Assembly: GCA_030141605.1 (NCBI GenBank)
Contig: JAQGDQ010000035.1
Span: 620,001 to 684,000 of the forward strand
Direction: 5' to 3'
DNA: 64,000 nt
From: Tubiluchus corallicola
Lineage: Eukaryota > Priapulida > Priapulimorpha > Priapulimorphida > Tubiluchidae
This document shows positions 13,601 to 28,600 of this stretch, piece by piece. The notes beneath the pieces are model-generated. The model did no database searches and was not told where the DNA came from. It was given only the letters and a program-made list of their open reading frames with translations. Made by a program: the position numbers and the translations under genes. Each line of letters begins with the position of its first letter. Within the stretch, counting starts at the first letter, position 1.

Positions 13601-16600
13601 TCTTAACCTCCGTGTTGTGTGATCACACCAATCGTGTGATGAATCACAAGTGGAGTATTTCCGTATGTAAAATATTTCGGTCAATTAAGAAAAACCTAAT
13701 TACTAATTAATTGCGCTTAGATCATGACGTTGCAACTAAGACAGACTTTGAAATGTAGCGTGCCATGCATTGAAACACTCACCAGAAAACATTGCAGTGA
13801 TTGGATATGTCAAATCAAGGACTTTTGTCCAAAGGGAAGTCATGCCTTTTGCCCACTCTCTGGCACGCTGGGTAAACCTAGTTATGTTCCTCTCTTCGCA
13901 CCACAAAGCACCCATGATAGCACCAATGCTTGTACCACCAACCATGTCAATTGGAATTCCATATTCTAGCATTGCTTTGATCAATCCAACATGTGATGCT
14001 CCCCTGAAAATTAAAATTTAAAAACTTCAATATCCAATTAATGAAAAGCAACGAATATATATTAATGAGCATACTATGAAAAATGACATTTAAACATCAT
14101 ACACAAAAAAGCTGCGCACAAAAAGTGCACATACCTGGCACCTCCTCCACCCAAAATTAGGCCAATTGAAGTCCCAGTTAGAAATCGTGCCAAGCGAGAA
14201 AAATCAGAAAAACGATCAGGAGGACTAGCAAATACCCGATCATACATTTCTTCCTAGCAATAAAAAAGAAACAACATCAATAAACATACAACATAGAATT
14301 TACACTAAAATAACAAAAATTAAACATTTAGAAAGAACACTTTGTATACTGCATGAATCTTAAGAAATGCGCAAGAATCTGAAGGTGGAGATGCACTAAT
14401 GAATTAGTAAAATATCACTTGAAACTACTTCACTGCTGCACAAATCAACACACAAATTTGAGCGGACAATAAAAATATTTCTGTTTCTGTCTAATCGCCT
14501 GGGTGATATTTTTTTATCATACATCCGGACAGGAATTCTATAAAAATTTTTGTGCATTCATATATTTACCCGATGCATCCATATAAAACAGCATTTTTTT
14601 AATTTAAAACATAAAATGTAAACATTATAACATTGTTATTTCGGTGAGGATGCAGCCATGTTTTTCTACAGCTAACTTTCGGACAGGGCTGCCATTTTGT
14701 ATGATGCTGATTATCGTATTGGAGGCTAAAAAGTATTGTATTTTCCACCAAACCAGTGTATTAACGAGCGAGTTGTGTTGCCACTCATACCATAATTATA
14801 AGAACATAGGTTCATATTGTATAAAAACAGACAATACGATAATCGAAATTATATGGTAATTTAGTAATCCGAAACAAAAACTAAAAAACTAAGTATGAAA
14901 AAATATGCGTTGAAGAAATTTAAAACATTACTGTTAACCAGTGGGAAATAAACAAACTTTGATTTCAACTGATTTTAAACATTCCAAGATTTAGCTCTAA
15001 ACATTCACAAAGCTTTAAAAAAAATTTTCTTTACTCCCACTGACATACTTTCAGCTCATGAGGTAAGACAGAAACAATTTTTTGTGGGTAAGCCTTAGCA
15101 ATGACATTACAAATAAAATGCAGGAATTGAGAATAACATGCGAAATGACAATGTACCATTCTTGCAGGAGATCTTTTAAGAAACATCCTTTTAGGGCAGC
15201 GAATGTGATGATGGGAGGTACACCAATCACGCATGTTCAACCATTCAGCTGTACGAGAAGGACTTTGTGCATCAGAATGGTGCAAAAGAACTAATTCTTT
15301 CTGTGCTCTCATGGCAGTTTGGCTCAATTGCGATTCAATCTAGTAAACAGAAATATCACATGAAATAAAGAACAAAAAAATTGCTAAACTAGTAAAACAC
15401 AATATTTTGTATAATGCTTTTTGTACACTGATGTGGAGTGTAATACTGGATGATAACAAAATTAATTCTAAGTACAGAAGTTTACAGAACATTCTACCAG
15501 TTTATCGTTTTTTACAATCTACATACAAGACTTACTTAACGGGCAAATACTTGCAATGTAATTTTATAAAAAAATAAAATGTTGACACACATCAACATTT
15601 TGTTAATTAGTTGATGTGTTAATTAGTTAATTAGTTTAAACTTTTATAATTATGTAATTAGATCAGATGCCAAAAAGTTAGCTGACGCCAAACTCCAAAA
15701 AAGAATTTTAGTGAATTTTCTTAACTTTTACAGTAAACAAATTGTGTTAAAATGGGCAGATAAAACATAAACACAAAGAATTTCTGCTATAACTAGAAAA
15801 TACCTTGCCAACTGAGGGCTCTTGATTAGCTAGAGCAACGATTAACACACAGTCAGCATGTCGAATGCAACGCCGAGTCCAAGGAGTCAGTTTGTAGTCA
15901 CACATGTAAAGAACAATTCGATGCATATCATCTTGTTGAGCCAACCAGCTGGATAAACGATAATCATTAATCTGATCTAAAGCACCAGGACCAAGTGTCT
16001 CTTTAATAAAACTGCTTGTTAATCTCATTGTGGGACCTGAAAAAACATAAAATGACTTACTAAGCAAGCTGGCTAAGCTGAGCCAGTTTGTTAATATGCA
16101 ATTTGAAGTGAGTTACAAATTGAATTACAAAAAAAGAAAACTGATGAATTTTAATATCCATAGTTTGTGGTTATTGACAAGAAGTCACCAAGAATTTTTT
16201 AAAAAACACACAACAATTGTTTAAAAAATTACCAATACACTTACTAACAAAATGATATAATTTATGATTTCTCTTAAGAAACTTATACTGTACCAGATTT
16301 CAATTTATTCTTATAACATCTGTTAGCAGAATAGCTGAAATTTCTTGGCAAAATACCTCTACAAAATGCATTTGAGCATAATTAATTCATTGGTTTTAAT
16401 AATATCTTCCATAATTATTATGATACAGTATAATAATAACATGTATTAATTGCAAACTTATCATCAGTACCTATTCTGACTTTCACCTTTCGCCTTTTGA
16501 ACACAAAACAATACAATGTACGCTATAATTTGCAATGGAAAACATCTGTTCCACTTTTGAAGTTAATATGTGCAAGGTTTTTTCTTAGTGTATACAAGTA

Positions 16601-19600
16601 AGCATGTACACAGACAGCAGTGAAGTGTGGGTAATTAGCATGAAACTTTATTCCCCCCAAAACTAACTATTATGAATTATGCATCTATGCTATCATAAAA
16701 TTGCTGTCAAAACCTTTATTATACAAAAATAAAGGAATGGTATACTTTTAATAAATCTTCAAGGGATTTTATTGGTCACGAAAAATCTGTTTCAGTAACA
16801 TAAATATAAAAACGATTTTTATTCTATTTCACATCACACCACAATATAATTTTAATTTTATTTCAGTTTAAAATGAACCCGTACGTTAAGAGTACAAAGA
16901 GTGACTAGAAACACTACTAGTGAAGTGCCTATAAAATTATATGGAAGACCAGACGTTAACACACCTATAGCTTCCAAAGCATGGGTAAGTTCGAGTGTAA
17001 ATGTATCCAATGGAACATCATCAGTGACAGGCATTACTGCAATTGTTGATAAATTACCAAGAGAAGCTTTAGCATCTAATGATAATTCTGCTGGAGGACG
17101 TTGTTGTGATATTAAGACACGTTCACCAAGTAGACGCATTAATCGGGCTACCACCTAGGAAAAAAGTATAAACAAAAAGGATAGTTAATTGGTTTTATCC
17201 CCACAAAATAAATTACTGGCTCACATAATTCATTAAGAACTTTTCCAAACTTAACCCAAAAATTAAAACTGCATTAACACAGAAACTACATTAAGTTTAA
17301 GCTGCTTCATACAATTTATCACAAAACACACTTTATGGGGAATAGTGTAACAGAAAAATGTATCTTTCACTCTGTAGAGTTCAGTGCAGGAAATGATTTT
17401 GTGGACATTATGGAGTCCAGTCAGTGAGTCTGTGGAGTGATTTTCATGACTGATCTTTGCACACGTCGATGGGGTGAGCATAAGTCATTTTATAGGTTGA
17501 CAGGTTGGCACTTTTACAGATAATAACAATAAGATGCAAAAAACAGGTCTCTGCAAGAACACAAGCATTTTGTATGTATGATGACATCATATGCAGTTAA
17601 GGTGTCACAATCAGAGGTCACAAAACTATCCAGTTACAATAACCGATACTAAAACATCTTAAATGAAATAATGGAACTTACTTGTGGGTATTTTCTCTTA
17701 ATTAAAGACAATAGACCCTCGGGTAGTTTGGCCACTTCTGTATCTCGGACAGCCATAACAGTAGTAGTTCTTACAGTCTGAGTTAACACCTCAACCTATA
17801 GTTACAAACATTCTAATTGGTCAAGAACTAATTAAGACAAAATTCTCCTTTTGTATAAGCCAAAGACAAAAACCACACTTTGACAATTACACTTCCTGGC
17901 ACCTAGAACATAACTGCATATGAAATTAAATACAATGGAACCACAGAAAGTATTACAAAAGTGTTAATAAAAAATAAACAAAAAAAAATCGTTTACATTA
18001 TCTCTGCGCTATTGCAAAAACATAGTTTCACATTAGACGTTAGCAAAACACAAAACTTACTACACCAACTAGTTCTCCTCGTCCATGCTCTTCACAGAGT
18101 TCTCTTTTTTTGTCAGCCCGAGTTAATACTGACCGTAGACGTCCAGATAATACTATATATATTGAGTCAGCTAAATCACCTTGCCTAAAAGAGCAGCAAA
18201 TTTAAAAACTAAGCAAAAACATGCATTACAAATAAATTCTGGTAGCAACTTTATCAGCGGCTACTTATAACAACAAAAATAATCAAAATGTAACTTAAAT
18301 GATTATGAGCAAATATTCTTAATAGTTACAATAGACGACTCACATGTTTATTATTATAACACATAACAAAATAATGTTGATGAAGATGCCACTGGAACAT
18401 ATCTCAATCCTGTTACATTACTTTCTATGGAAGTCTTTGCCTCATTTAACGACGTTTTGCTTAACCTCATTTAACCGTTTTGCATAAAAATGGAGTCATT
18501 AAGCGAGGACTTACTGTAGCTACAAAGATTAGGTTATGAATTATATAAAAAACCTGTATGTACCTGAATACAGCGCGACCAGCTTCAATCTGTGTCCAGT
18601 CTAAAGCAAAGTCTATTGATCTGACAAACTGGGACAATCTTTGAGCAATACCATGTGCTACATGCAGGACCACTTTTGGTGAATCACGCATAATACTGGG
18701 AACAGAGTAACGTTATCTTATTAGAGAACAATACAAACAGACACTAAGATGAGTTAACAAATAATTTGAAAGTAAGGAGTCAAAATGCAAACCATTAATT
18801 ACAACTAGCACTTCTAATATAAAAAACAACAGTGAACCGGTCGTCTTCTCAAAATAACTTGAAGAGTATGCAAAAATCAGGACAGTTCCTATTTTCCACT
18901 CATTTTAACTCTTGCTTTAATTGTTTAATTTACAAGACCATGAACAGATGACTTCTGTGTACTGATAATATAGATTCAAGCGAGTAATTACAAGCTATAG
19001 ACACATTGATTGATTATACAAAATACTTTAACATCAGACAGGAAACATAAAAAACTTTATTAGTATAAAACCAGTTTTTTATTAATATTAATATTCAGTA
19101 CTAGTACAGACTTACTCATAAAAGTTTGACTTTGTGATTACGATTAGATGGCTAAGTTGTCGCGCACGAATGGTGAACATAGAAGGTTCACCAGTCAATA
19201 CACTCAGTGTACCCACAATTTCACCAGGATTTGCTACAAATAATAAGTTCTGAAAAATAAAAAATAAAAACTTTTCTTTAATCAAAGATTTGTGCAGCTG
19301 GTTCCCTAGGATAATTTATCAAGCAACTGAAAATAATGAGCTATTTTTCAGTAGATTCTAATCAGAACGAGAATTATATACTGAGCTGACAAAGTAGTAA
19401 ATAGGCATACAAAACCTGGAAATTCGATAGTAAATTTTTTAAATTAAGAACGGCTTGGACTATTGCAGTAGGTAAACTCTGGAATTTACCATTTAGATAC
19501 TGTCTTAGTGATAGTGACAGAAACGATTTGTTAAATGTTACCATAGCTGCTTGAATAGTAAAAAGCATATAGCCAATTTCCTTGCACATAATTCTTGATT

Positions 19601-22600
19601 TCGAGCATTTTCTATAATGGATTATAATTTGTCATCTATTTGTAATGAGTACAAAACTTTTTACATATGTGAAAATTTGGTTTCTAAAGTTTTTTCCTGT
19701 ACATTAGATGTAAGCATTTATTTTAATAAAGAATAAATTGTAAACTCCATTAAAGAAGTTATATAAGCTCTAGAGCGCGTTTTTGACAGAAATGAGTCAT
19801 GTGCCATATTAACATGTCTTATTCTCACTTAATTGTATATATTCACATTGCCTACTGATCTTGTTAATTAGTGTCATTTTACTTGTTGATGTGACTGTAC
19901 CACGAGTACGAATAAATGATATATATATATAAGCAATTCCTTCTTGGTTTTCTTGCTTCATCTGTCTGATTATACTGCCTTATACTATCATTGTATCTAT
20001 ATGGTATTCAACAAAAAATATTTTCTTGAACAATAAACCAATCCATATATAATGTGCTCATGTGTTAAAAACATTAATGTGCTCACATTAAGCACTTATA
20101 TAAATTCAGTAGACGCCGCTTAATAGACGCACTTTGGGACCGAACTGTTTGACCCAATTAACCGATTGAACCTATTAACCGAAGGGTGTAGTATTACTGG
20201 TATAGAAGTATGTCACCAGTTTACTATGCACTGCAAATGTTTTAATGAATTTTAGAAATGAAGTTATGCCTAGATTCCTTTGTGCAGTTGAAAATTAAAA
20301 AAAACAATTTTTAAAATATTAATTTACATAAGTGAATTAGCAATAAATTAAAAAATACAGTTTTCTAAATCAAAAATATACAAAAATTCCTTCAAAGTTG
20401 GCCGCTTCATTTTATCGCAAAAAAGCTGGCTCGCAAAGTTTTCATAATGACAAAAACGTTAAAAATCTCTTATTGTATGATGAACAAATTCTCATAAAAT
20501 ACATAGTGCTTGGCGTGCTTAAACTGTTAGTGGTGCAAGTAGCTTCCTCTGTATTTACGTCTCCCTGATGTACTGTACTGTACCTGTATCCCTAGCATAA
20601 CAGCAGTATCTAACTGATTAAACTTTCTGGCAAAGGCACTTTCTGGCATACAAGGCAAACCACTAAGCAAGTGATTAAACGTTTAACTTCCAGAAATTCT
20701 TGGGTAACGAGGTTAATTGCAGTGGTTGATATGATAAACGTTCCTGCTTACAAACAAAACGATACTTAACATGATTGTTTCTATGTATATTATAAGACAA
20801 AAGTGAACTAAGATGATATAAAAGTCATAAAAGCTATTAGTCCCAGGAAAGTGTCTTATTGAAGCATGCGAAGCAAAAATATTGAGTCAATTATGTAGAG
20901 CTATTTGAGTCTATTACCGACAGTTTTTATGTACATTTGAATTGAAGCGGCCCGTACCAGGCGTTTTTCAGTCAATTAAGCGATTGAGTCTATTAACCGT
21001 GAGTCTATTAAGCGGTGCCTATTGTAATCACAAAACTCATCATTCACAAAATTTGCTACTTGGAAGAAAAGCTGAGTGATCAAAAGTAAAGGAAAAGCCA
21101 AGCAATGTCAGACCTTGAAAAAGTGAATGAATAACCATTGCAAAAACATCATTTGTGTGCCAGGTTCTTTCATTAACTCACAGAAAAAGAGTGTACACAC
21201 ATTTGAATGTGGCGAAGACACCTTTGCTTATTTATTTATTTATTTTTGCTTAAAATATTATCTTTGATAGGATTTCAGACAAATCAGCTCTGTGTTATGC
21301 AGATATATAAAGTGTATTTTGTAAAAACAGAAACTATGCAATAAAGTTACTACAATAAACACTTTTCAATGATCTCAAATTTTCTATTCATTCAAAGAAT
21401 ATAACAATCAAGAATCAACACTAGTGGCACCGACACTAAAAATCTGTACCAAGTATGATCATGGAATTATCCTATAGGCTAGACTACAGCCCTGAGCCCC
21501 TCAAACTTTGATATTTGGTAAAAATACGTTTTTTCACTATGGCTACGTTGAAATATGAGCTAGCTTAAACCTGTTGCTAGCTTCTTTTGCAATAAATAGT
21601 TAAATAGTGGCATTTTTTAAAGAATATTTTTATTGACAAACAAAAGACAGCTATTCCATTTTATTTAAAGAGTCTGCAATAAGTTTACTTCAAGTTATGT
21701 AAATGTCGCTAAAATATATCACAAGGAAAAATATTCATGACAGGTGTGGGAGAGTTAGGTGGCTCAATCTGCGGAGGGCCAGGATTTCATTAGTCTAGAG
21801 GCCCCAAAAGCTCATAATCTGACCCTGAGTATGACATAATGTTAACTTACATGGCACTTGCTAGCAATCTTAGAAACTACACATTTGATTACCTCAGTAT
21901 GTTCTTTGTCAATAATACGCTGCATAACCTGTAGTGCTCCAGTGACAACGAAAAATATGCTGGAATCCTGAAATGAAGTTAGAAAATTAGCATGAACTAT
22001 AACCAATCATTAAAATAGTTAGATCCAAAATAGTTGTCATGAGAATCAAAATGATGGCATTTAACACACCATTACCAAGTCACAGCAATTCTAAGTTTTT
22101 TTGGGCTTCACATACATATATATATATATATATATGAAGGCGTTCTGATTATTTGCATAAAAAAGAGCATTACCGCTTCAGCTTGTCTGACTAGAATTTT
22201 CCCAGCGCTAACCTGGCGAAGAACCATTCTTCCCTCAAGTGCCGTGTCATCCTATACATAAACAATAAAAAATTTTGTTGAATTTGCACAAATAAAATCC
22301 AAATAATGACATATATGAATAATGACATACATACACGCATGCATGCACACACACGCACACTGAAGATCATAAGGCCAAAGTGAAACAAAAATATCTCTAT
22401 CATTTGGAAACCTTAATCATATAAACAATTTAATAGAAACAACAGCAGAAAGTTATAGTATGTTTTAACTGTCCTAGCAGCCAAAATTCTAACAACAAAA
22501 TTATAAAATCAATAATTTAATAGCAATGCTTGGCAAAGTGCATTCTGTATTGGAAAACTGAGCACAACAAATGCCTGCAATTTTCAGACTTAAAATGATA

Positions 22601-25600
22601 AAACGTTTCACCTTTAAATCAAGAATTCTCACTAGATCCTCTTTGGCTAGTTGCATCATATAACTTTCTTGTGATCTCTTTGATGTGGCAGCAGCAGAGT
22701 TCAATGGATCATCGGAGAGATCCTCATCACATGGACTTTGGTCACTGGGCACCGAAAACGAAATGTGTTTAAACTGCTTTGAGCTGGTAACAGACTCTTT
22801 CTACAAAATGAGATGCAAAAGATAAGATAAATAACCAGTAGCAACCACAGAACCATAGATGTCTTATGCACATATATGTAAAAGTTAATTTTCCTATACA
22901 TGAGCTACTTGGTTAATAAATGAATGGGCAATAACCAGAAAAATATGCAACATTGTCTCCTGATATACTTCTCTTTAGTTACAGTTACGTGGTGACAGTT
23001 GCATTTATTCAATGCAAAAATACGATATTACCATAGAGCCATTCTCCACATCCTATATGAAGGATAATGCACACAGTCAGAAAAGACAATACTGGAGAAT
23101 ACTGGTGAGGTTGCAAGACACTTCTTCCGGCACTTCTGAAGAATTACTTTTAGTGATGCATTGTTTGGTGAATAACTAAAAATGTACTAAATCCTGACTT
23201 GATCACAAGGGGCTGTCATAAAGTTGAACTTGTAAGTCAGATATTTCTAATACTAATCTAGACTCAGTCCTGGCTTTTTCAAATTTCCTTTTTTTGCTCA
23301 ACTGTCAAAGATTTAAAACTGTTGGTTTATTCTTCATCCTGCCATAAAGCAGATAATTTTGCAGATAAATAGTTATGAAGATACTATATGATCAAATAAT
23401 AATTACGGATTTTAAAGCTGTTCTTGATCTTATGTCCTTATCGCGATCAAGAGAGTAGGCTCTTGCCCTCTGACAAGCAGCATCAAAATCATTTTTTGTA
23501 ACCGTAAAAGCCTTTCCTGAAAAAAATTAAAAATACAATGTGTTTGAGCATTCACACTTCATAGATTGATATGCGCCTAATAAGAAAATGCAATACAATT
23601 TCGTAAAATAGGGTGAAAAAATTATTTAAAATGACTGTCATCAATAATATACCAGAAAGAGAAGCTTTTGTCTGTATATTAGGTCCAGGGATGTTAATGC
23701 TCTCTGACTTGCTAGGTTTCTCGTCGGCACTGCTGTTAGTAGAAATACTTGCTTCCACAGACTCTTGTCTATGATGTTCATCAAGATTGCTGCGAACAGG
23801 TGGCTTTGACGGGCTTGATAAAAGTTTTCCAGATATCGACTGCACCAAAAACTTTTGGCTGGAATCTGCTACCTAAACGCAAATTGTTAAGCTATTTTTT
23901 GTGCTTACACCACCGAGTTAACTAAGGACTTTTTGGTCAAAAGGTCAATCTATATACCTACTACAGAAGGCGGAGCAACCTAAATAGTATATCAGTTTCC
24001 AAATAACTTATTATGTAGTTAATCAATTTTGTAGCAAAATATTAACTTCCACGCTGCAATAAACCTTTTCAAAATAGTCATTATTGGAATCTAGACAAAA
24101 AGTTTAAAAATTAGTTTCTTATAGCTGTACTGGTTCATAATCTGTTATATAATTGTACAATTATTTTATTAACATGTACCAATTACAGCTTCCATTATTG
24201 GTTATTTTTTGAGTTTTTCTTTTAAAAAATAGAATGATCAGTTCATTTAATGTAAACGAAAAACTTTGAATGAAAAACGTTTCTTTAACAAAAGAAAAAA
24301 TGCAAATAATGGATATGTTTACATCTTTTTTCTTGGAGTTCTGTAAGAAAAAAAACTGATTTAGAGTTAAGATTTGAATCGAGAATAGATGTTAAGAAGA
24401 AAATACAAATGCTATTGCTTACAGGATTTATTAATTCTGCACTCAGTCCCAAATAATTATGAAGTGCTAGGAATGTCACTCGCTGCAACCGAACCATAAT
24501 CATTTGCACAACACGAACCAGGGAACCGGGATATCTTTCTAATGTATCGCTTAAGGCATGTACAGGCAGACGCAGAATGGTCGCGTCTTCCGCTGCTTTG
24601 GCTGAAACTGTCTTGTATGTAGCTGCATGTCCCTAATTTATAAATATAACACAAGTCAAATTATCCTGTAAAAATGTAGTTTCTTAAAATATACAATATT
24701 TTTATGCAACTGCAGTTAATGTTCAAATCAGCAAATTTACTTAAGATATAGAGGTAATATTTATTATTGCAATAGGTGCCGCTTAATAGACTCACTTTGG
24801 GACCGAAGTGTTTTGACCCAATTAACTGACTGAACCTATTAACCGACGGGTGTAGTATTACTGGCATAGAATTGTGAGTCACCGGCTTACTATGCACCTA
24901 TGTTTCCCCGCATGGAGCTTCGTCTGTAGTTTCTCGTCTGTAGTCACATCCGCTGGCTAGTGTGATGCACTTACTGTACTGTACCTGGGTCCCTCGCATA
25001 ACAGCAACATCTAACTGATTAAACTTTCTGGCAAAGACAGCCAGCGCTTCAAAAGCAAACCGCTAAGCCAGTGATTAAAGGTTTAGCTTCCAGGAATTCT
25101 TGGGTAACGAAGTTAACTGCTGTGGACGACGGGTTAAAGGAAATCATTAGGCTAGCAAATTAGCATATGATAAATGTTCCTGCTTACAAACAAAACGATA
25201 CTTAACATGATTGTTTCTATGTATATTATAAGACAAAAGCGAACTAAGATGATATAAAAGTCATAAAAGCTTATTAGTCCCAGGAAAGTGTCTTATTGAA
25301 GCAAAAATATGGAGTCAATTATGTGGAGTTATTTTAGTCAATTACCGACAGTTTTTAAGTACGTTAGAACAGAAGCGACCCGTACCAGGCGTTTTTGGTG
25401 AGCCTATTAAGCGACGCCTACTGTATTATTATTATTATTATTATTATTATTAAAACTCTATCTTGAAGACGCCTTGAATAGGCTGCTCCTATTCAAACGG
25501 GAATAAAAACTGCCGGCAACTGACTGAATAACTTCGCACAACTGATTCAACATTTTTCCTTCACATACTTAAAATAAGACACTTGTGTGTGACCAAAGAA

Positions 25601-28600
25601 CTTTTATTATTTTTATGTCATCATTATGTCGATTTGGTGCACTATAATATATGTAGAAACGGTCACGTTAAGTACAGCCTTGTTTGTAAGTAGTTACGTT
25701 TATCATGTACGCTAGTGTAGAAATTTGACTCCCGCTTGTCTGCTGAAGTTAAACTCGATTTTTTCTGGAAGCTAAACATTTAATCACTTGCCAAGCAGTT
25801 TGCTTTTGAAAATCCCGCTACTTTTTATAGGGGAAACAAGGTCATCACCAACTGCAGCTCAAGCACTAGGTGACTAGAAGTTTTGCGTGAATACGTGCAG
25901 CATAAAGCAAGAGATTTTCAACATTTTTATCATTATGAGAATTTCATAAACCAACATCTTTGTGAAGAAAAGAAGCAACCTTTCACCAATTTTTGCAATT
26001 TTTATTTCAGTGGTGGTAGTGAGATTTGAGCGATTTTTTATTTCCTTTTAATATTAAACCACTTTATATTAATATTTTTAGATAATTGCACATGGGAATT
26101 TTGATATAAATTTGTTTCTAAAATTCATTTAAAGCTTTTGCAATGCACACTAAGGCGATAAGTGATAACTCATATTTCTATAGTAGTAATATTCTACGCC
26201 CGCCGGCTAATTGATTCAGTTGGTTACTTGGATCAAAACACTTCCATCCCAATGTTAGTCTATTAGGCGGTGCCTACTGTATAAGTTTGTACATGTGTAT
26301 GTATTTGCATGTTCTTGGTGAAGAGAATTCAAAACAAAACTTATTGTATCAACTGGTTTCTTGTACGAAACTAATTGTTCAGAGTAGGAGGGTATCTTAT
26401 TAGCTGAAATGCCAGAAAAAATTTTGATTTCTAATACACTTACTGTTATAACGTCTAGAATAGAAAGTAGACTAACAATATTATCACCAGGTAAAACCTC
26501 TTTCACTACAACATCTCCTGCTCCCTCCTACAAAAGAAAGAATGTTTTTATTTCACTTACAAACTTGACAGCAAAGTAAAAGATCATGAAACATGACATT
26601 AAAAGCAATTGTACATTTAGATACTAAACATGTCTTAAATCGCAGCCTCTGTCATTATAGGTTAAAGAAACAAACTACAATGTGTTTTAAAAATTTCAGC
26701 CAAACAGTGGGCAAAATTTGATTAAAGAAAGAATATGATATCTTACGGCACTGCAATAAGTCAAGGCTCCACTAATACATCATAACAGCTAACAGAAAAC
26801 ACTTTCAGTTTGTGACATTAAAACATGTTTCCTACATTAGGAAATAATGTGCAGCACTTCCAAAGTTCCTGACAAAACACATCAATAAAAACATCTGACA
26901 TGTCACATTAATACAACTTACTGGAGCTGAAACATATAGAAGTATTTTTCCTGTTTGGACCACATATACGCTATCATCAACTTCACCGATGCGAAACAAA
27001 TACTCGTCAGTTGGAACAAATACAGATGTCATATGACGACACAATTCCAGAAATAATGGTTTTTCAAAATGACCTAGCACACTGCAAAATAAATAATCAT
27101 AACAAGATTTGTTATTTACTGATACAAAATCACTTTTAATGGAATTACAAATTAAAAAATTGGTAATAAGTAAATGGCAGATTCTATAAAGACTTGGATC
27201 TATAGGAGCAATGAACCAGGCATTCTTTTTTGATGAAATAAATCAGTTAAAAATTAAAAATCACGTTATTATTAATTAAGCTTAGATTGTAAAATGACTA
27301 AGACTCAACAAATGACAAGGTTCTGTCAAATGGCTACTTTTATCAGTCCAAACAAAAATATCCAAATTTACTACAACAAGAACCATAAATTTTGGCTTTT
27401 GCCTTTACTGGCTTTAATGACCGTCACAGACAAACTATCAAACAAAGAACTTTAACATCTAAATTTAGCCACAATATCTTAGTTAAAACCAACCAACACT
27501 ATAATAAGAATTATGTACATTTACAGACACATAAAAAATTGACTCAATGCTATGAAAACACACGACACTTACTATCATTTTCATTGTTTACTAAAATTTA
27601 AAATCAAATTAGATCTTATTTTGGGAAAGCCAGTAAGCAATACTTGCATTTTGTGCACAACTTAAGAGCTGCTCCCAAAAATGTTTGCACCAAGTATGCA
27701 AAATTTGATATCAAGTTTTTTACAGGAAAGAACAATTCTGTTGTAATATTCTGATTTTAAAACATCTGCTCTTAGATGGGATAAAATATCTCACAGAAGT
27801 GGCTAATACATATATATGAACTTGAACATAATCATCTAACTCTAGAAGCTTTGCAAACTGTAACATCCTGAGACAATAAAACACGTTTGCAAATTATTTT
27901 TGCTTTTATAGATAAAGTGTCAGGATTATTATTTCAATTTACAGAGCAAACATTGTACAGGACATTATAAAAAAAAACAGTCTTTCAACAAACAACATTA
28001 ACAAAATAGTAGTTTACCAAGGCGAGGTCTTCTCCAGTACTTGGGCAGGACCAGTCCTTCCTCACGCACGTTGTAGTAATGCAGCAGAATTCGGTCTCCA
28101 ATGGAAGTTGGCTAGGTTAGCGTCTCTTTCAGTCTACTTCGTGAGCAGCAGGTAGTCTTTTCCAGGAAGTCTCCACAGCTTTCCATTAAACTGGCAGGAC
28201 ATAGAATAGGATCTCTTGAGATCGGATAATAAGAAGATCACCTTCTCCGAATTCCCATGCAGAACGGGAGCGATTTAGACCATCGAACGTGAAGTCAAAG
28301 GTGACAGTATCTTCATCCAACGTAAAAGTAATTAGGCTATGTAATGAATGCCTAATTTAACAAATGTCTCTCAGCAATTGTGTAACTGACGAGGTTTCAC
28401 CAGCAAAAGAAGAACATCGTTCACCAACGAATAAGAACATAATAATGAACAAACCATCCATTTCTCGTTCAATCATCGTATGAAAGAAAAACCATGATAT
28501 ATAGATATATGTGACCATTTTTCAACACGGCCATTCTACTCTCTGCCATGTAGGCCAATACGTCTAATATCCAGGCCTCGAAAGCTAGCCGACCAATCAA

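Noticed and set aside
16901-17158. 85-codon plus-strand open frame
   Set aside because: It is the antisense of PNPLA6/7 exon 18.
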